Below the pieces are notes generated by a model. The model was not told the origin of the DNA and ran no database searches. It was given only the letters and a program-made list of their open reading frames with translations. Below, one piece after another: positions 1-11,679 of a stretch of DNA of 64,000 nt (positions are counted from its first letter, which is position 1; each line of letters opens with the position of its first letter). The DNA is from Meghimatium bilineatum. Taxonomy: Eukaryota > Mollusca > Gastropoda > Stylommatophora > Philomycidae. The stretch spans positions 1,457,001 through 1,521,000 of the forward strand of contig CM067312.1 of assembly GCA_034231615.1 (NCBI GenBank). Direction: 5' to 3'. The translations under genes were made by a program, and so were the position numbers.

Positions 1-68
1 TCTTATGAAATATCAAACATCTTTTAGTTGATAGGCTTTCCTAGAGACTTAATCTGTCTCTCAATTGC

Positions 69-130
69 GAGCTTTTAAAGCTCTCCTAAAAGTTGTATTT
101 AACAAGTTAAAACTTGTTAACTACAACTTT
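69..130. repeat. Two adjacent small palindromes
   Basis: Bases 89-130 form an inverted repeat with 20-bp arms, one mismatched pair (98/121) and a 2-base spacer at 109-110. Just before it, 69-83 is a second near-perfect palindrome centred on an A/T core. Seen directly by pairing bases. It could be the end of a foldback element or a cruciform-prone site; no TSD or known TIR was recognised. Confidence 0.8.
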
Positions 131-1735
131 GAAACTAAACTTCCCTAACTATTACTTCCAACTACACTTCCTATCCCCGGTCTCAACCTGAGCCCCGAAC
201 TTAGTTTCCCGGCTTAGTCTCCTGAAAATGCAGTTTCTCAGTATTTGAGAAAAACCTCTGACCAATCAAAATGCTTCCCTCTGACATCCTCACATCAGTT
301 TTAAAATTCCGCCCTCTTCGTCATTTAATTGAAGACAAGTTACGTACATAAAAACAATTTTCCCCGGTCAATTTGCCGTCAGGGTTCGCACATCCCAGAC
401 ATTCTGTCTGCAAATCTTTTGTTTGAGCTACTGGCATGTATTGTTTTCCACCAGAGGTGACAGACACGCCTCTATACTTTACCACTTTGTTCGTCGTTAA
501 ATAGCCACGGTGAACGATACCTTTTATCTGTTATGTCAACACCTGGCAGAATGAGTCTCCACTGGTAAATGAGTCTCTCACAATGTCATTGTCAGGTCCG
601 TCCTCCATCGGCCGACTTGTTGACTTATGTAGTCCGCTTTGCTAGCTTCGTGGAGACTGTCGTTCTTAAGTATGGTTTCTTCTTCAGCGATCATTCTCAA
701 ACTCCGGCAGGATCTCTCTTGTAGCAGTTCAGTGTTCCTACAAGATGTCCAGAGAATGGAAATGCGTTTTATTTGCCTCAATGTCCCGACACATCCGTCT
801 TCAGTGGTTAAATATGGTTTACTGTGCCCTGAGTTCAGGTTTGTGACAATGTTGTTACAACACTTTACTGGTTCATTTGGTTATGTCAGACATTATGTCT
901 GGATATTGACTAAACAGGCGGCCTATTGTTGTATTGCTCCGACCTGCCACGCCTGACTCTATTGCAAGTGGTGGTGTATACTTCAGTGGCTAGCTCAGGC
1001 ATACTTTCTGTCTGAATATATTTGAGTGACAAACAAATACTTTCTGTCTTTCGACATTTCAATGACACACGGACTATGTGAGCATAATGTCAAAAGTTAT
1101 GTCGCTACAGAATGCTGTGCAGGTAACCAGAGAGATGTGCGCACAGTGTTCAGTGACTACACGGACTACAAGGTCATCTGGAGGGAGAGATCCTAGGCAC
1201 GTGTGGTTCAGTGTGCTGTGAGGAGTATCTAGCTAGTTAGTCGTTGGAGCATCGTCACTGCATCCGGACAAGTCCATAGGTGCTCAGATCTTTCCCTGGT
1301 TGATCCGTCATTACACGTTAACTGATGGTCTCAGTACGTCATTGATTGACCATCATTCTTTCTCGCCCACGAAACCACTCCTTTTTAGCGACACCACATT
1401 TCAAACCAAGCTCCCTTATTCTAGTCATGGAACAAGAGTCATCGTCACTTGTACAGTCATTTGTTCATGCATTTTCCCGTAGGGCATTCAATATGTATGC
1501 CCGATCCATCGCTCCACCAACAGCCGTAGTAGCAGCGTGGGCGGCCAACCTATCCGCTCTCATTACCCTGGACTCCTGCATGTCCCGGCACAAACATAAA
1601 AGTCACTTTACGCACACAGGAATTATTCAGTGCATCCAGCCACTGTTCCCGAATGTACCCCGCTTGAACTTTTACAATCATGCTCATGGAGAAGTATCTG
1701 TCGACTGACATCGCACATCATTCCAACAAGTTGAT
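131..1735. other. Unrecognised single-copy-like sequence
   Basis: I see no recognisable gene, transposon domain or tandem repeat here. Open frames of up to about 120 codons exist on the plus strand near 1346-1708, but they have no recognisable domain, and their length is what chance allows. Confidence 0.5.
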
Positions 1736-2114
1736 ACTGGTCGTGGGGCATTACTGTTCTTCTGTAGTCATATCATCTGCTGGTCGTGGGGCATTACTGT
1801 TCTTCTGTAGTCATATCATCTGCTGGTCGTGGGGCATTACTGTTCTGTAGTCATATCATCTGCTGGTCGTGGGGCATTACTGTTCTTCTGTAGTCATATC
1901 ATCTGCTGGTCGTGGGGCATTACTGTTCTTCTGTAGTCATATCATCTGCTGGTCGTGGGGCATTACTGTTCTTCTGTAGTCATATCATCTGCTGGTCATG
2001 GGGCATTACTGTTCTGTAGATATATCATCTGCTGGTCATGGGGTATTACTGTTATGCAGATATATCATCTGCTGGTCGTGGGGCATTACTATTGTTCTGA
2101 GGTCACATCATCTA
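1736..2114. repeat. 43-bp minisatellite, about 8-9 copies
   Basis: A 43-bp unit with core GTCGTGGGGCATTACTG recurs head to tail. Copies in the middle are nearly identical; the last two or three carry substitutions and short deletions, the usual edge decay of a minisatellite. Open frames across it are repeat artefacts. Confidence 0.95.
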
Positions 2115-2449
2115 CTAGTTATCACATAGCTCACCTCTGGGCAGACATACTTAATATGATTTGTTTATATCGTAATTTCAGGTATGGTCACTAGCTGGAC
2201 ACAATTTGCTGACACCATGGCTTCCGAAGTGACAGGAAGCACTCGAGTCTTCATGTCCAGGAAGGAGCGTAGGGTACCACCTTAACTCAGTCTCACCAAT
2301 TGAATGTTATTAAATTGATCGTCTGTTATATTTTTTGGTTTTTTTATGATCCTACCATCACAATTATTATTCTAACAAGCTGACCAACAACTGCCAGATA
2401 CTGCATCGAGTGTTGTCTCTGATCAAATGTCACACTCTTCATACAAGTA

Positions 2450-2675
2450 CCAGTCAGACATGAGATACATGTCAAACATGAGATACATGTCAAACATGAG
2501 ATACACTGTTCATAGAAGTACTTGTCAAACATGAGATACACTGTTCATAGAAGTACTTGTCAAACATGAGATACACTGTTCATAGAAGTACTTGTCAAAC
2601 ATGAGATACACTGTTCATAGAAGTACTTGTCAAACATGAGATACACTGTTCATAGAAGTACTCGTTAGACATGAG
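2450..2675. repeat. 35-bp minisatellite with an 18-bp sub-unit start
   Basis: Begins with short 18-bp units (ACATGAGATACATGTCAA), then changes to about five 35-bp units that keep the same ACATGAGATACA core and add a CTGTTCATAGAAGTACTTG segment. The longer unit seems to be the short one with an insertion, so two repeat generations lie side by side. Confidence 0.93.
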
Positions 2676-2679
2676 ATGT

Positions 2680-3554
2680 CTAATTATTTCACAAGTTATT
2701 AGTAAAGATGTGGGAACAACCTGTCTTTGTGTAAAGTTTTTAATTCTATTTGTGTGATGTTTGGATGTTTCTTGTGTGTTGTTGTTGGTATGTGTGATGT
2801 TATTGGGATGTGTGTTGTTGTTATTAGGATAGGTATTGTCATTGGTGTGTTTGTTGTGTGTGGTGTTGTCATGTTTCATCTGTGTTATTGGAGTATTTTA
2901 GGTATGCTGTTGGGATGTTTCTTGTGTGCTGTTGTCTGCATGTTTTGTATGTTGTATGTATGTTGTTTAATGTGTGTTTGTATTGGACTATTTCTTGTGT
3001 TTCCTAGTTTATATCATATAATTTTTGATAAGGGGAGTACAAAAATGGTGGGTGTAATTTTACGGATATCCTCTATATTCTCTGGGAAAAATTCAGCCAA
3101 TGACATTAATTATGAAAATATCACTGCATGCATCTCTGAACAGAGTACCTTGGGTGGAAGTGCATGGACTGCTGGATCAGCAACCAACTAGCGTACACAT
3201 AAGCTCAATTATATTTGTATGGAAGATGTATTAGTGTGTTTCAGATCTGTCAACAATGAACTTTGATTCATGGTTTGTAGAATATTAACTATGCTGTCTC
3301 TCGACGATACAGACCTTCTAGCTGAAGTAATTTGGACCCCGTTGGTTACGTTTTTGATTATTGTTTGAATTTTAATTGGTCGATGTTTACATACTTGCAG
3401 TCGTATTCCAAAAATAGACAAGGCCAACCAATAGACTTCACGCAAATCGGAGACTAGTTCATGTTTACGTTTTAGCGAACTGGTCTCCTAGACTGTGGCA
3501 GCTTATATTAACGTGTTACCCATCTCTCAACATCGAACTTATATTCTTGTTTTG
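2680..3554. other. GT-rich degenerate tract and unrecognised sequence
   Basis: 2727-3010 is strongly G/T biased on the plus strand, with loosely repeated TGTGTTGTTGT-type words and no fixed period, so it reads as a 154-codon open frame of Cys, Val and Met that I regard as an artefact. The rest holds nothing I recognise. Confidence 0.5.
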
Positions 3555-3968
3555 TAGAGTATTACCTATGCTATATTAACGTATGGCCCAGAAACATGGA
3601 TAATGAACAAACAACTAGAAGACAATTGATGCCTTTTAGATGTGCATATATAGAAGAATAGGGAGAACGCCGTGGAAAGAAAACAACAAAGAGGTTCTAA
3701 CAAACACTTCGAATGAAAAAACAACTATTACAAAGAAATAAAGATCAAATAAATACAATATTTTGGACATATATTTATGTATGGCATCTTTTTGACGACC
3801 TTACTTTGTACTTCCATACAAGAGGGGAGGGGGGAGACAAGCAAGATATAGACTAGTAACATCACGGTATGAACTGGTTACAATCTAACAGAGTGCACCG
3901 CCAAGGCAAGAGACCGGATGTTGACAGTCCGTTGCAACCAGCCTTTGTTGCGGAGAAGGCACTTAATG
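3555..3968 (+). mobile_element. RTE-like LINE 3' fragment, decayed (family A)
   Basis: Aligns by eye with the better copy at 7211-7704: same order of the YGxETW segment, NKQLED, RRIGRTPWK, and the Arg-rich tail ending near a GGAGAAGGCACTT end. It has many frameshifts and small deletions and encodes no continuous protein. Family A is the C-terminal part of an endonuclease-reverse transcriptase LINE. Much older than the 7.2-kb copy. Confidence 0.85.
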
Positions 3969-4489
3969 AATGCAAGATCTCTGTAGCTACAATATTCTTT
4001 CTGGTGAGACAGACTTTCACTCAAGTCTAAAGTTCGCCTTGGTTATATGAAGCCGTGTGACTGAAATCTAAATATAACATTTGTGTTTTGTATACAGATG
4101 TCTTTGTTCTGTTTTTACGCTGAAATATTCTCTTGGGGCCTAGCTGATGACAGGTTTCACGCGTGAGCGATTTGGAATGTGACTAAACAGGTGTCATAGT
4201 TGACTGCCCCGGGTGAACCACATCCGCCCAGTTAGCAAGATCACTTGTCTGCTAGTGTGTTAGATAACCAATACTGGTTGGTATAGTACTTTCTACAAGA
4301 ACAACATCTAGAGTATTCTAGAGCTTGTTGTTTCTGGAATATAAGACTTAATGACCAAGAGGGCGTCTTGTCTCAGCTTTTGCTGTATGGTGTCGCAGAA
4401 TTGAATCACGATCGGTTTTTTAAACTATGGTACGTGTTATCCCGTGATCTCTCTCTCTCTCTCTCTCTCTCTCTATGTGACTTGTCCTA
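3969..4489. other. Unrecognised sequence with a (CT)n microsatellite
   Basis: Nothing recognised except a run of about 13 CT dinucleotides at 4449-4474. Confidence 0.6.
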
Positions 4490-4895
4490 TACAGAACGTT
4501 ATCCTCACATGAACTCTGTAAGCCGCACGATTCTGTGCGAGCTGCCCAGCTTCTTCCACTGTCTTCTTCAGAAAGTCTTCATCTGCCGATTGTTCTCTTT
4601 CCTCTCCATGATTAATCTTTCTAAACCATTGTGTCTTTTTATATGGTCGCTTGATATGTATATTAATATTGTGACGTCACAGAATGTTGGTAACTCCTTC
4701 AATCCACCTTCTTCTTAGTCTTCCTCTGTATCTTGCTATCATCATGTTCCACGCTCTGTTCTTGCCGCCCGCAAATAAGGATTCATTCTCATTAAATGGC
4801 CGAAGCACTTCAGTCTCTGTTGTTCAATATATTTGATGACGGGCGCTGTTCCAACAGTCTTTGTAATCTCTTCATTCCTCACTTGATTTCTTCTA
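4490..4895 (-). mobile_element. LINE C-terminal fragment (RTE-like, family D)
   Basis: Read on the minus strand, it gives a typical LINE C-terminus: TVGTAPVIKYIEQQRLKCFG, then HLMRMNP, a basic stretch, and near the end KKTVEEAGQLAQNRAAY. Reading frames change along it, and about 90 bases (4590-4680) do not fit, so it is broken. A fragment at 32470-32575 shares the TVGTxxVxKYIxxQRLK segment. Family placement is inference. Confidence 0.75.
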
Positions 4896-5239
4896 CTTCA
4901 AATCAAGACAAAACTAACATGTCTTCAAGTCATTTCACTTTTTCTGTGATGTTCATTGCAAACTGTGAATATATTTTATGTCATAGCCAATGAAAAATCA
5001 AGGCAATTGTCAAGTGAGTCATTTTGGAAGGCTTGATTCCCTATTAGCCAGTATGTCTTATGTTCCCGAGGGTCACGGCTTATTGTTGACGTGTCAGGGA
5101 TAAAGCTTATTGGTGCGTCACAACACGTAGAAACGTGACCATGAATGGATATGCCACGACGTGTATTCAGCGGGTCTGAAATAGTAGCAATACTTTCCTG
5201 TCAGGCTATGAGGTGACTAAGGAGGTTTGGGCAATATAG

Positions 5240-5365
5240 TTAAATAGTCAAAGTGACCCATAAGCCGTGCTGAAATCGGACGTGCCAGGCCGAATGCACA
5301 GCCATTTGTGAACTGGACACAATGCATTCCGTTCTCTGGAAGACGTTCTGCTCATATGGCGTAGA
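5240..5365 (+). mobile_element. Partial copy of (GAA)n-tailed dispersed repeat G
   Basis: Matches the middle of the copies at 30075-30338 and 32595-32875: the words TGCTGAAATCGGACGTG, CAGGCCGAATGC and ATTCCGTTCTCTGGA come in the same order. The 5' part and the tail are missing or too diverged to see. Confidence 0.75.
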
Positions 5366-5487
5366 GGATTGACTTCACTGTCTACACATTTTACTAACCT
5401 GCGACTTCGCTGTCCACACATTTTGCTAACCTGCGACTTCGAAGTATCACAAGCAGTGTCAACAACCACTAGCTCATCACCATCGAT

Positions 5488-6027
5488 GACAATTTGTGTC
5501 CACTTGATGGCAGTCTGTGTTGTAATTTGTGTCCACTTGATGACAGTCTATGTTGTAATTTGTGTCCACTTGATGGCAGTCTGTGTTGTAATTTGTGTCC
5601 ACTTGATGACAGTCTGTGTTGTAATTTGTGTCCACTTGATGGCAGTCTGTGTTGTAATTTGTGTCCACTTGATGGCAGTCTGTGTTGTAATTTGTGTCCA
5701 CTTGATGACAGTCTGTGTTGTAATTTGTGTCCACTTGATGGCAGTCTGTGTTGTAATTTGTGTCCACTTGATGGCAGTCTGTGTTGTAATTTGTGTCCAC
5801 TTGATGACAGTCTGTGTTGTAATTTGTGTCCACTTGATGACAGTCTGTGTTGTAATTTGTGTCCACTTGATGACAGTCTGTGTTGTAATTTGTGTCCACT
5901 TGATGGCAGTCTGTGTTGTAATTTGTGTCCACTTGATGACAGTCTGTGTTGTAATTTGTGCCCACTTGATGACAGTCTGTGTTGTAATTTGTGTCCACTT
6001 GATGACAGTCTGTGTTGTAATTTGTGC
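5488..6027. repeat. 33-bp minisatellite, about 16 copies
   Basis: A 33-bp unit containing TGTGTCCACTTGATG repeats about 16 times with very few differences; the main variant is GGCAG versus GACAG in one position. Because 33 is a multiple of three, three frames stay open for 170-220 codons, which I read as an artefact and not a Cys-rich protein. High uniformity suggests recent amplification or homogenisation. Confidence 0.97.
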
Positions 6028-6089
6028 TAATTGTTAGTCTAAACTCATGACAATCCGGAAAAAAGCAGTTAGTAATTTCGGCAGTTCCT

Positions 6090-6500
6090 CCTCTGATTGT
6101 GCGTAATTACATCATCTGCAAAGAGCAACTCTTATGAGGACCTTCTTTATCCTGGATTAACTTTCAACTTTTGAATATTGTAGATGACACCATCGGTCTG
6201 AGAATGGATGAATATACCACATTCCTGGTTGCAATAACCAAGTTTCAGGAGGAGAGGATATTCAAAAAAGCAAGGACGTAGGATTGCAGCCTTGTTTTGC
6301 GCCAGTCTTGGTAACAATCTCCTCTCAAGAAACACCACCAACGTCCATATATTATCTTCTCATGCCTGTACGGAATTACTCAACTACAAGTAGAAAGGTC
6401 GTTGAGAAGCCGATTTTTTGAGCGTCTTGAGTAAGACCTCACGACTTACTAAGTCGAATGCCTTTGTAAGATCAATGAAAATAACAAGCAGGGGTACAAA
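6090..6500 (-). mobile_element. LINE reverse transcriptase core fragment
   Basis: On the minus strand the order is FIDLTKAFD (6453-6479, RT motif A with its catalytic Asp), then a KQGC segment near 6255-6300 (motif B region), then LLFADD (6111-6128, the catalytic FADD box). The spacing fits an RT palm domain, but the frame changes between blocks. The style (TDGVIYNIQKLK before LLFADD) is that of a common invertebrate LINE group. Both ends are missing. Confidence 0.85.
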
Positions 6501-6727
6501 GTATTTACATACCATATTATCGGTTTATGTCCTATCTCCAATCACCCATTGAAGCAGACAGGTAGCGAATCAATACCTTATGGGGGGGGGATGTCCAGCT
6601 TGATGCGGGTCTTTGCCGATTAATGACACCGACAGTGTCTCCCACCGTCAGAGATTGTCCGTGGCACCTTTTATCTACGCACGTAACTGCCATCTCCCGA
6701 TCTGATTCTGAGACCCAGAGATGTAGT

Positions 6728-6895
6728 ATATTTCTCGCGAGTACAATGTCAGGACTGAAATATAGCGACCAGGCAACACACTCCTTTTCTCGCGAGTACA
6801 ATGTCAGGACTGAAATATAGCGACCAGGCAACACACTCCTTTTCTCGCGAGTACAATGTCAGGACTGAAATATAGCGACCAGGCAACATAATCTA
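6728..6895. repeat. 55-bp tandem repeat, 3 copies
   Basis: Three copies of a 55-bp unit with core CTCGCGAGTACAATGTCAGG; the second and third are almost identical. CTCGCGAG inside each unit is itself an 8-bp palindrome. Confidence 0.95.
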
Positions 6896-7210
6896 ATTCT
6901 ATGCTTGCCTTGTTAACTCCAAAGGAAAAGTACCAAATACATTTGGAACAGTACAAACTGCCGATCATAAAAACTGTGCTCTGTCCACATATCGGTGTTA
7001 CCAACTTAGACCAGCTGACAACCAAGACTAAAGACTTCGTCTGTCCTGTTACACCATTTGGTTTTAGATTTCATTTCATAATCTCATAATCCTAGGTTAA
7101 GGCGTGTGTCCAAAAGTTATGATACACTTACAGCTAGAAATTATGCATCCATCCACATCATAGGGGTACCACGTGTAGGGGACACATTAACCATCGCGTA
7201 CTGCAACAAC

Positions 7211-7704
7211 ATGAGGAAATTATTAATATCTAAACAAATTACAAACAAGTTAAAAATGAGAATTATAAAATGCTACAGCTATTCTATATTAATGTATGGC
7301 TCAGAAACATGGACACTAAATAAACAATTAGAAGACAAAATTGATGCCTTTGAGATGTGGGTATATAGAAGAATAGGGAGAACATCATGGAAAGAGAAGA
7401 AAACAAATAAAGAGGTGCTAAAAACACTTAATATGAAGAAAGAACTACTAAGAGAAATAAAGATCAGGCAAATAAAATACTTTGGACACATTAAAAGACA
7501 TGACACCCCATTGAAGACCTTACTTGAGGGTAAAGTCACAGGGAAGCGAGCAAGAGGTAGGCAGAGATACAAGTGGGAGAGTAACATTACACGATGGACA
7601 GGTTACAGTCTAGCAGAGTGCACCACCAAGACAAGAGACAGGAGATGTTGGAGATACGTTGCAGCCAACCTTCGTTGCGGAGACGGCACTTGATGATGAT
7701 GATG
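7211..7704 (+). mobile_element. RTE-like LINE (family A), 5'-truncated, with TSD
   Basis: An open frame of about 160 codons encodes the C-terminus of an endonuclease-RT LINE: YGSETWTLNKQLEDKID, FEMWVYRRIGRTSWKEK, KIRQIKYFGHIKR, a basic GKRARGRQRYKW segment, and an end at GDGT then stop. The tail is a run of TGA units. ACTGCAACAAC occurs just before the element (7200-7210) and just after the tail (7705-7715), an 11-bp perfect TSD, which fixes both ends and shows ordinary target-primed insertion with 5' truncation. The frame is uninterrupted, so this is the youngest-looking LINE copy here. The open frame continues upstream to 7106 only because flanking host sequence happens to be open. Confidence 0.93.
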
Positions 7705-7715
7705 ACTGCAACAAC

Positions 7716-8109
7716 TATTCTATACTGCGGATCGGTCACGCATCAGCACACACAGAGTTCTCCAGCGATTTCTATCTTCAACTATGCGGACAAGTGAGGT
7801 AAAATCTTGTCCTGTCCATTCCTTGATGTTGTCTGTCTATGTTGCTATTTGTCCCCCATCCCCTCTGCTTCTTCCACCTTCGACGGTTCCCGTCAGTATT
7901 GTGTACATTATTATGCCTGTGTGTGAGTAAACTGTCACCTTCCGCCCGTATTTACACCTTTATGCTACACTTGTGATTACGCACGTCATGTATTTGTCCT
8001 CGTGGTATATATTCCACAACTACCGTTAGCCAGTGGCATGAGGGGCCAAGGTTCGAATACCACATACGCTCTGTGTACCCAACGTGCCATGAAATGGAAG
8101 CAGATCTAT
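7716..8109. other. Unrecognised sequence
   Basis: No gene or repeat recognised. A lone tRNA B-box-like word (GGTTCGAATACC near 8050) is present without a properly spaced A box. Confidence 0.5.
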
Positions 8110-8245
8110 GGCCTCTCGGTCTTGTCTGTCTCTTATATTCTTTGACCTCTCGGTCTTGTCTGTCTCCTATATTCGTTGACCTTTGATCTGTGACCTCTCG
8201 CTCGGTCTTTTGTCTCCTATATACGTAGACCTTTGGTGCTGTCTA
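8110..8245. repeat. Imperfect tandem repeat of about 34 bp, 3-4 copies
   Basis: Pyrimidine-rich units starting GACCTCTCGGTCTTGTCTGT, each ending in a TATATTC-like word. Copies differ by short indels. A poly-C run (8269-8282) follows shortly after. Confidence 0.8.
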
Positions 8246-9049
8246 TAAATTACATTCACTATTTTTGACCCCCCCCCCCCCCATAACTTGTAAGCAATTC
8301 AGATTACTTATATTACAAAATATGTAACCTTCTTCTCTTCCCCTCCCCCCGAAGCAGAAATATTAGTTGAAGAAAGTTCGGGAAAATGTGTTTAAATTAA
8401 AACAATTTATTTTCTGTATTAAAAAATATAAATATCAACTATGATAAAATATTGTCACTGATTACTATTGAAAGTATAAATAGCAAAAATAATGGCAATT
8501 AGAAATAACACAAAAAAGGAGAACATTTTCCAATGAAGAAACAATAACAAACCAGAAATAAACACACAAATCTCTCAATACAACGAGACGGTCGTTCAAC
8601 CGCATCACATTACATTTGAACAAAGAACCGGGTAAAAACAATAGGGCATATATTTATTGTTGGCGTGAACATTCCTCAAGCCTTCCCCTTTGTCAATAAC
8701 TTTTCAGACCCTCCTCCAACCTAATTGGCGTAATAAATGGACATGCCCTAACTGAATAATGGGGCTTCGATTCTAAGCCTACACTGTAATCTTTGATGTT
8801 CTTGGAATACTGTACAGAACACCTCATTTAGGAAAGTTATTACCAGGGATGTACTTGTTCTTCGAGGGCATTCGAAAAAAAAAATCCTATGGACCTCTAG
8901 AGATAGTAATACATTGGATCGTTAGGTTGACAGTGGATTACCAGGTACGCTAGATCGCTAGGACTGTTGATGCATTGGACGCTAGGGCCGGTGATGCATT
9001 AGACCACCAGGGTTGACGATGCACTGGGCCACCATTGCAGCTTATATAT
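8246..9049. other. AT-rich unrecognised sequence
   Basis: AT-rich, with a poly-C run at 8269-8282. A CTATAAATTAC word next to it resembles the ends of the MITE-like repeat at 50034. Loose repeats of a GATGCATTGGAC-like word lie near 8910-9030. No coding signal. Confidence 0.5.
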
Positions 9050-9190
9050 TATACAATACCTGCGATGTGACACTTGGGAAATTTGTTACCTCTAATATTT
9101 TATGGTAGTGCGTCGTGATATAACCTAATTGGACTTTGCTGTCCGCTGGTTGAAAGGGCGCACCTCTCCAAAAGATAGGCAAACTCAATA
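9050..9190. repeat. Dispersed repeat I (inverted partner at 57690-57800)
   Basis: Contains words such as GTTACCTCTAATATTTTATG, TATAACCTAATTGGACTTTG and CTGGTTGAAAGGGC, which occur reverse-complemented and in mirrored order near 57690-57800. The family is unknown to me; no coding content. Confidence 0.8.
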
Positions 9191-10439
9191 ACTACCTACC
9201 TACGGTGTCTAGACAGTTCTTTTTTTTTTACCAGAGACGTCCATACATTCTAGTCCACCACTGTTGGTTGCAGACATTTCTAGTTATTGTCTAATTCCGA
9301 GTTTCACTAATCTACACCGTGATTGACATATTTATGTCTGACACTTCACTAACCATAGTCCGGTATACAATTATTTTACAAGTTCAATGTATTGATCAAT
9401 CCATTTTATATATATATATTATTATTATAATATCCATGCGAGTTAACCCATGACCGTCTACCTTGCAAGACCTGCTGTCTAATAGGAAATCCAGACTTTT
9501 AAAATGATTCATTTGGCTATAGGCCTATCCTTGATTTTGATTTGCATCGACTGTCACGCAACGATTAATCATAGTAATCAAGATGACGGCAATGGTCAAA
9601 TGACATTAAGAAATGTTTGTTTTTCTATTAGTAAGTAAATTATTTGTTTATCTATTGTCGTAAGTCTTATATTGCAGACTCTCATAGCTAATCTCAGACA
9701 GCGTCACTTATTTTGGCTGTTCGTTGGTTATATTGTAATAATTTGTGGCGTAAGCCAATGAAAATCAGGAGAAAAGATCGATCAGCCAAGTTAAGTGGCA
9801 CTGTTTTGGATCAGCGTGCTTCTAGCGACGGACGTGGATCACGCCTGGTTAGCAGTAGAGAAAAGGGAGGTGATTATGTTTGCCACGTCAATTATGATTA
9901 ATCATACATCAAAGGATTACCTACCCTCGGTTCATTGCCCTGAGCGATGGTTGACTGGTAACGGTACATTTCCCTGAAGCTGAAAGCATGCATTAAACTG
10001 TGGGTATCCGAGATTGTATTATCTATCCACAATGTCATGTATAAACATTCCCCCTTCCTTATGTCGGTTTCAAACATCAAATATGTTTAAGTTGATTTCA
10101 CATGAGACAAGAAATATTTAGTTTTAATAATTCTTTCAACAAATTCACATATTAACGATGTGTGTAGATTAATAATTGTGTGGTGACTGCATTACTGCAG
10201 ACCAGTAAACCAACCATATTTTGTATGGCCAAAAAATCTGATAAGACTAATGTCCGCGTTTGAAAGGAGCGTACATAATTGAAGAGATACGTTTTATTTA
10301 ATCACATTCAGAATTGTGAAGTAGAGGACAGGTCCGTAGATGGGGCGGGGGATGTGGCACTGTGAACTTAACTAAACATCGGTTTTTAAAATAGCTTTCT
10401 TAGCAATTTTTCACAAAAATGTAATCAAATTTCATAGAA
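9191..10439. other. Unrecognised sequence
   Basis: No gene, repeat or element recognised; a short TA microsatellite lies near 9410-9440. Confidence 0.5.
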
Positions 10440-11604
10440 AACAGGGACATTTATACGTCCCTGGTAGAGAAAATCTACGTCCCTGGTAGAGAAAATCTAC
10501 GTCCCTGTAAGTGGAAATCTTTATTTCATATTAAATTTCTCAGTAACTGGAGGAAGTCTTTCGTTCACAGTAAGTTTCTCAGTAACTAGTAGAGGAAATC
10601 TTTCACGGTACATTTCTCAGTAACTGGTAGAGAAAATCTTTCACAGTAAGTTTCTCAGTAACTGGTGGAGGAAGTCTTTCTCAGTAACTAGTAGAGGAAA
10701 TCTTTCACGGTACATTTCTCAGTAACTGGTAGAGAAAATCATTCACAGTAAGTTTCTCAGTAACTGGTAGAGAAAATCATTCACAGTAAGTTTCTCAGTA
10801 ACTGGTAGAGGAAATCTTTCACAGTAAGTTTCTCAGTAACTGGTAGAGGAAATCTTTCTTTCACAGTAAGTTTCTCAGTAACTGGTAGAGGAAATCTTTC
10901 TTTCACAGTAAGTTTCTCAGTAACTAGTAGAGGAAAACATTCACGGTACATTTCTCAGTAACTGGTAGAGGAAATCTTTCTTTCACAGTAAGTTTCTCAG
11001 TAACTGGTAGAGGAAAACTTTCTTTCATATTAAGTTTCTCAGTAACTGGTAGAGGAAATCTTTCTTTCACAGTAAGTTTCTCAGTAACTGGTAGAGGAAA
11101 TCTTTCACAGTAAGTTTCTCAGTAACTGGTAGAGGAAATCTTTCACAGTAAGTTTCTCAGTAACTGGTAGAGGAAATCTTTCTTTCACAGTAAGTTTCTC
11201 AGTAACTGGTAGAGGAAATCTTTCTTTCACAGTAAGTTTCTCAGTAACTGGTAGAGGAAATCTTTCTTTCACAGTAAGTTTCTCAGTAACTGGTAGAGGA
11301 AATCTTTCACAGTAAGTTTCTCAGTAACTGGTAGAGAAAATCTTTCACAGTAAGTTTCTCAGTAACTGGTAGAGGAAATCTTTCACAGTAAGTTTCTCAG
11401 TAACTGGTAGAGGAAATCTTTCTTTCACAGTAAGTTTCTCAGTAACTGGTAGAGGAAATCTTTCTTTCACAGTAAGTTTCTCAGTAACTGGTAGAGGAAA
11501 TCTTTCACAGTAAGTTTCTCAGTAACTGGTAGAGGAAATCTTTCACAGTAAGTTTCTCAGTAACTGGTAGAGGAAATCTTTCACAGTAAGTTTCTCAGTA
11601 ACTG
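10440..11604. repeat. 38/42-bp minisatellite, about 27 copies
   Basis: Begins with three short units built on ACGTCCCTGGTAGAGAAAAT, then moves into a 38-bp unit with core AGTTTCTCAGTAACTGGTAG. Some copies carry an extra TTTC, giving 42 bp, so two length classes are interspersed. The left end is more variable than the right. Confidence 0.96.
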
Positions 11605-11679
11605 ACCTCATTTTGTGTTACTGCCACCGATCTATTTTTTATCATTAACATTTATTTACCGCCATTGTCATCATTTCTT

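Noticed and set aside
2727-3191. 154-codon hydrophobic, Cys-rich frame that looks like a membrane protein
   Set aside because: It lies over a GT-rich low-complexity tract, which by itself encodes Val, Cys, Leu and Met; no conserved motif.
5369-6037. Cys-rich 222-codon open frame (and a minus-strand 173-codon frame)
   Set aside because: Pure by-product of a 33-bp tandem repeat without stops in several frames; no signal peptide plus conserved fold, and both strands are equally open.
8028-8061. Possible tRNA or SINE promoter (TAGCCAGTGG and GGTTCGAATACC)
   Set aside because: The A- and B-box-like words are too close together, the A box lacks a base and no cloverleaf can be drawn.
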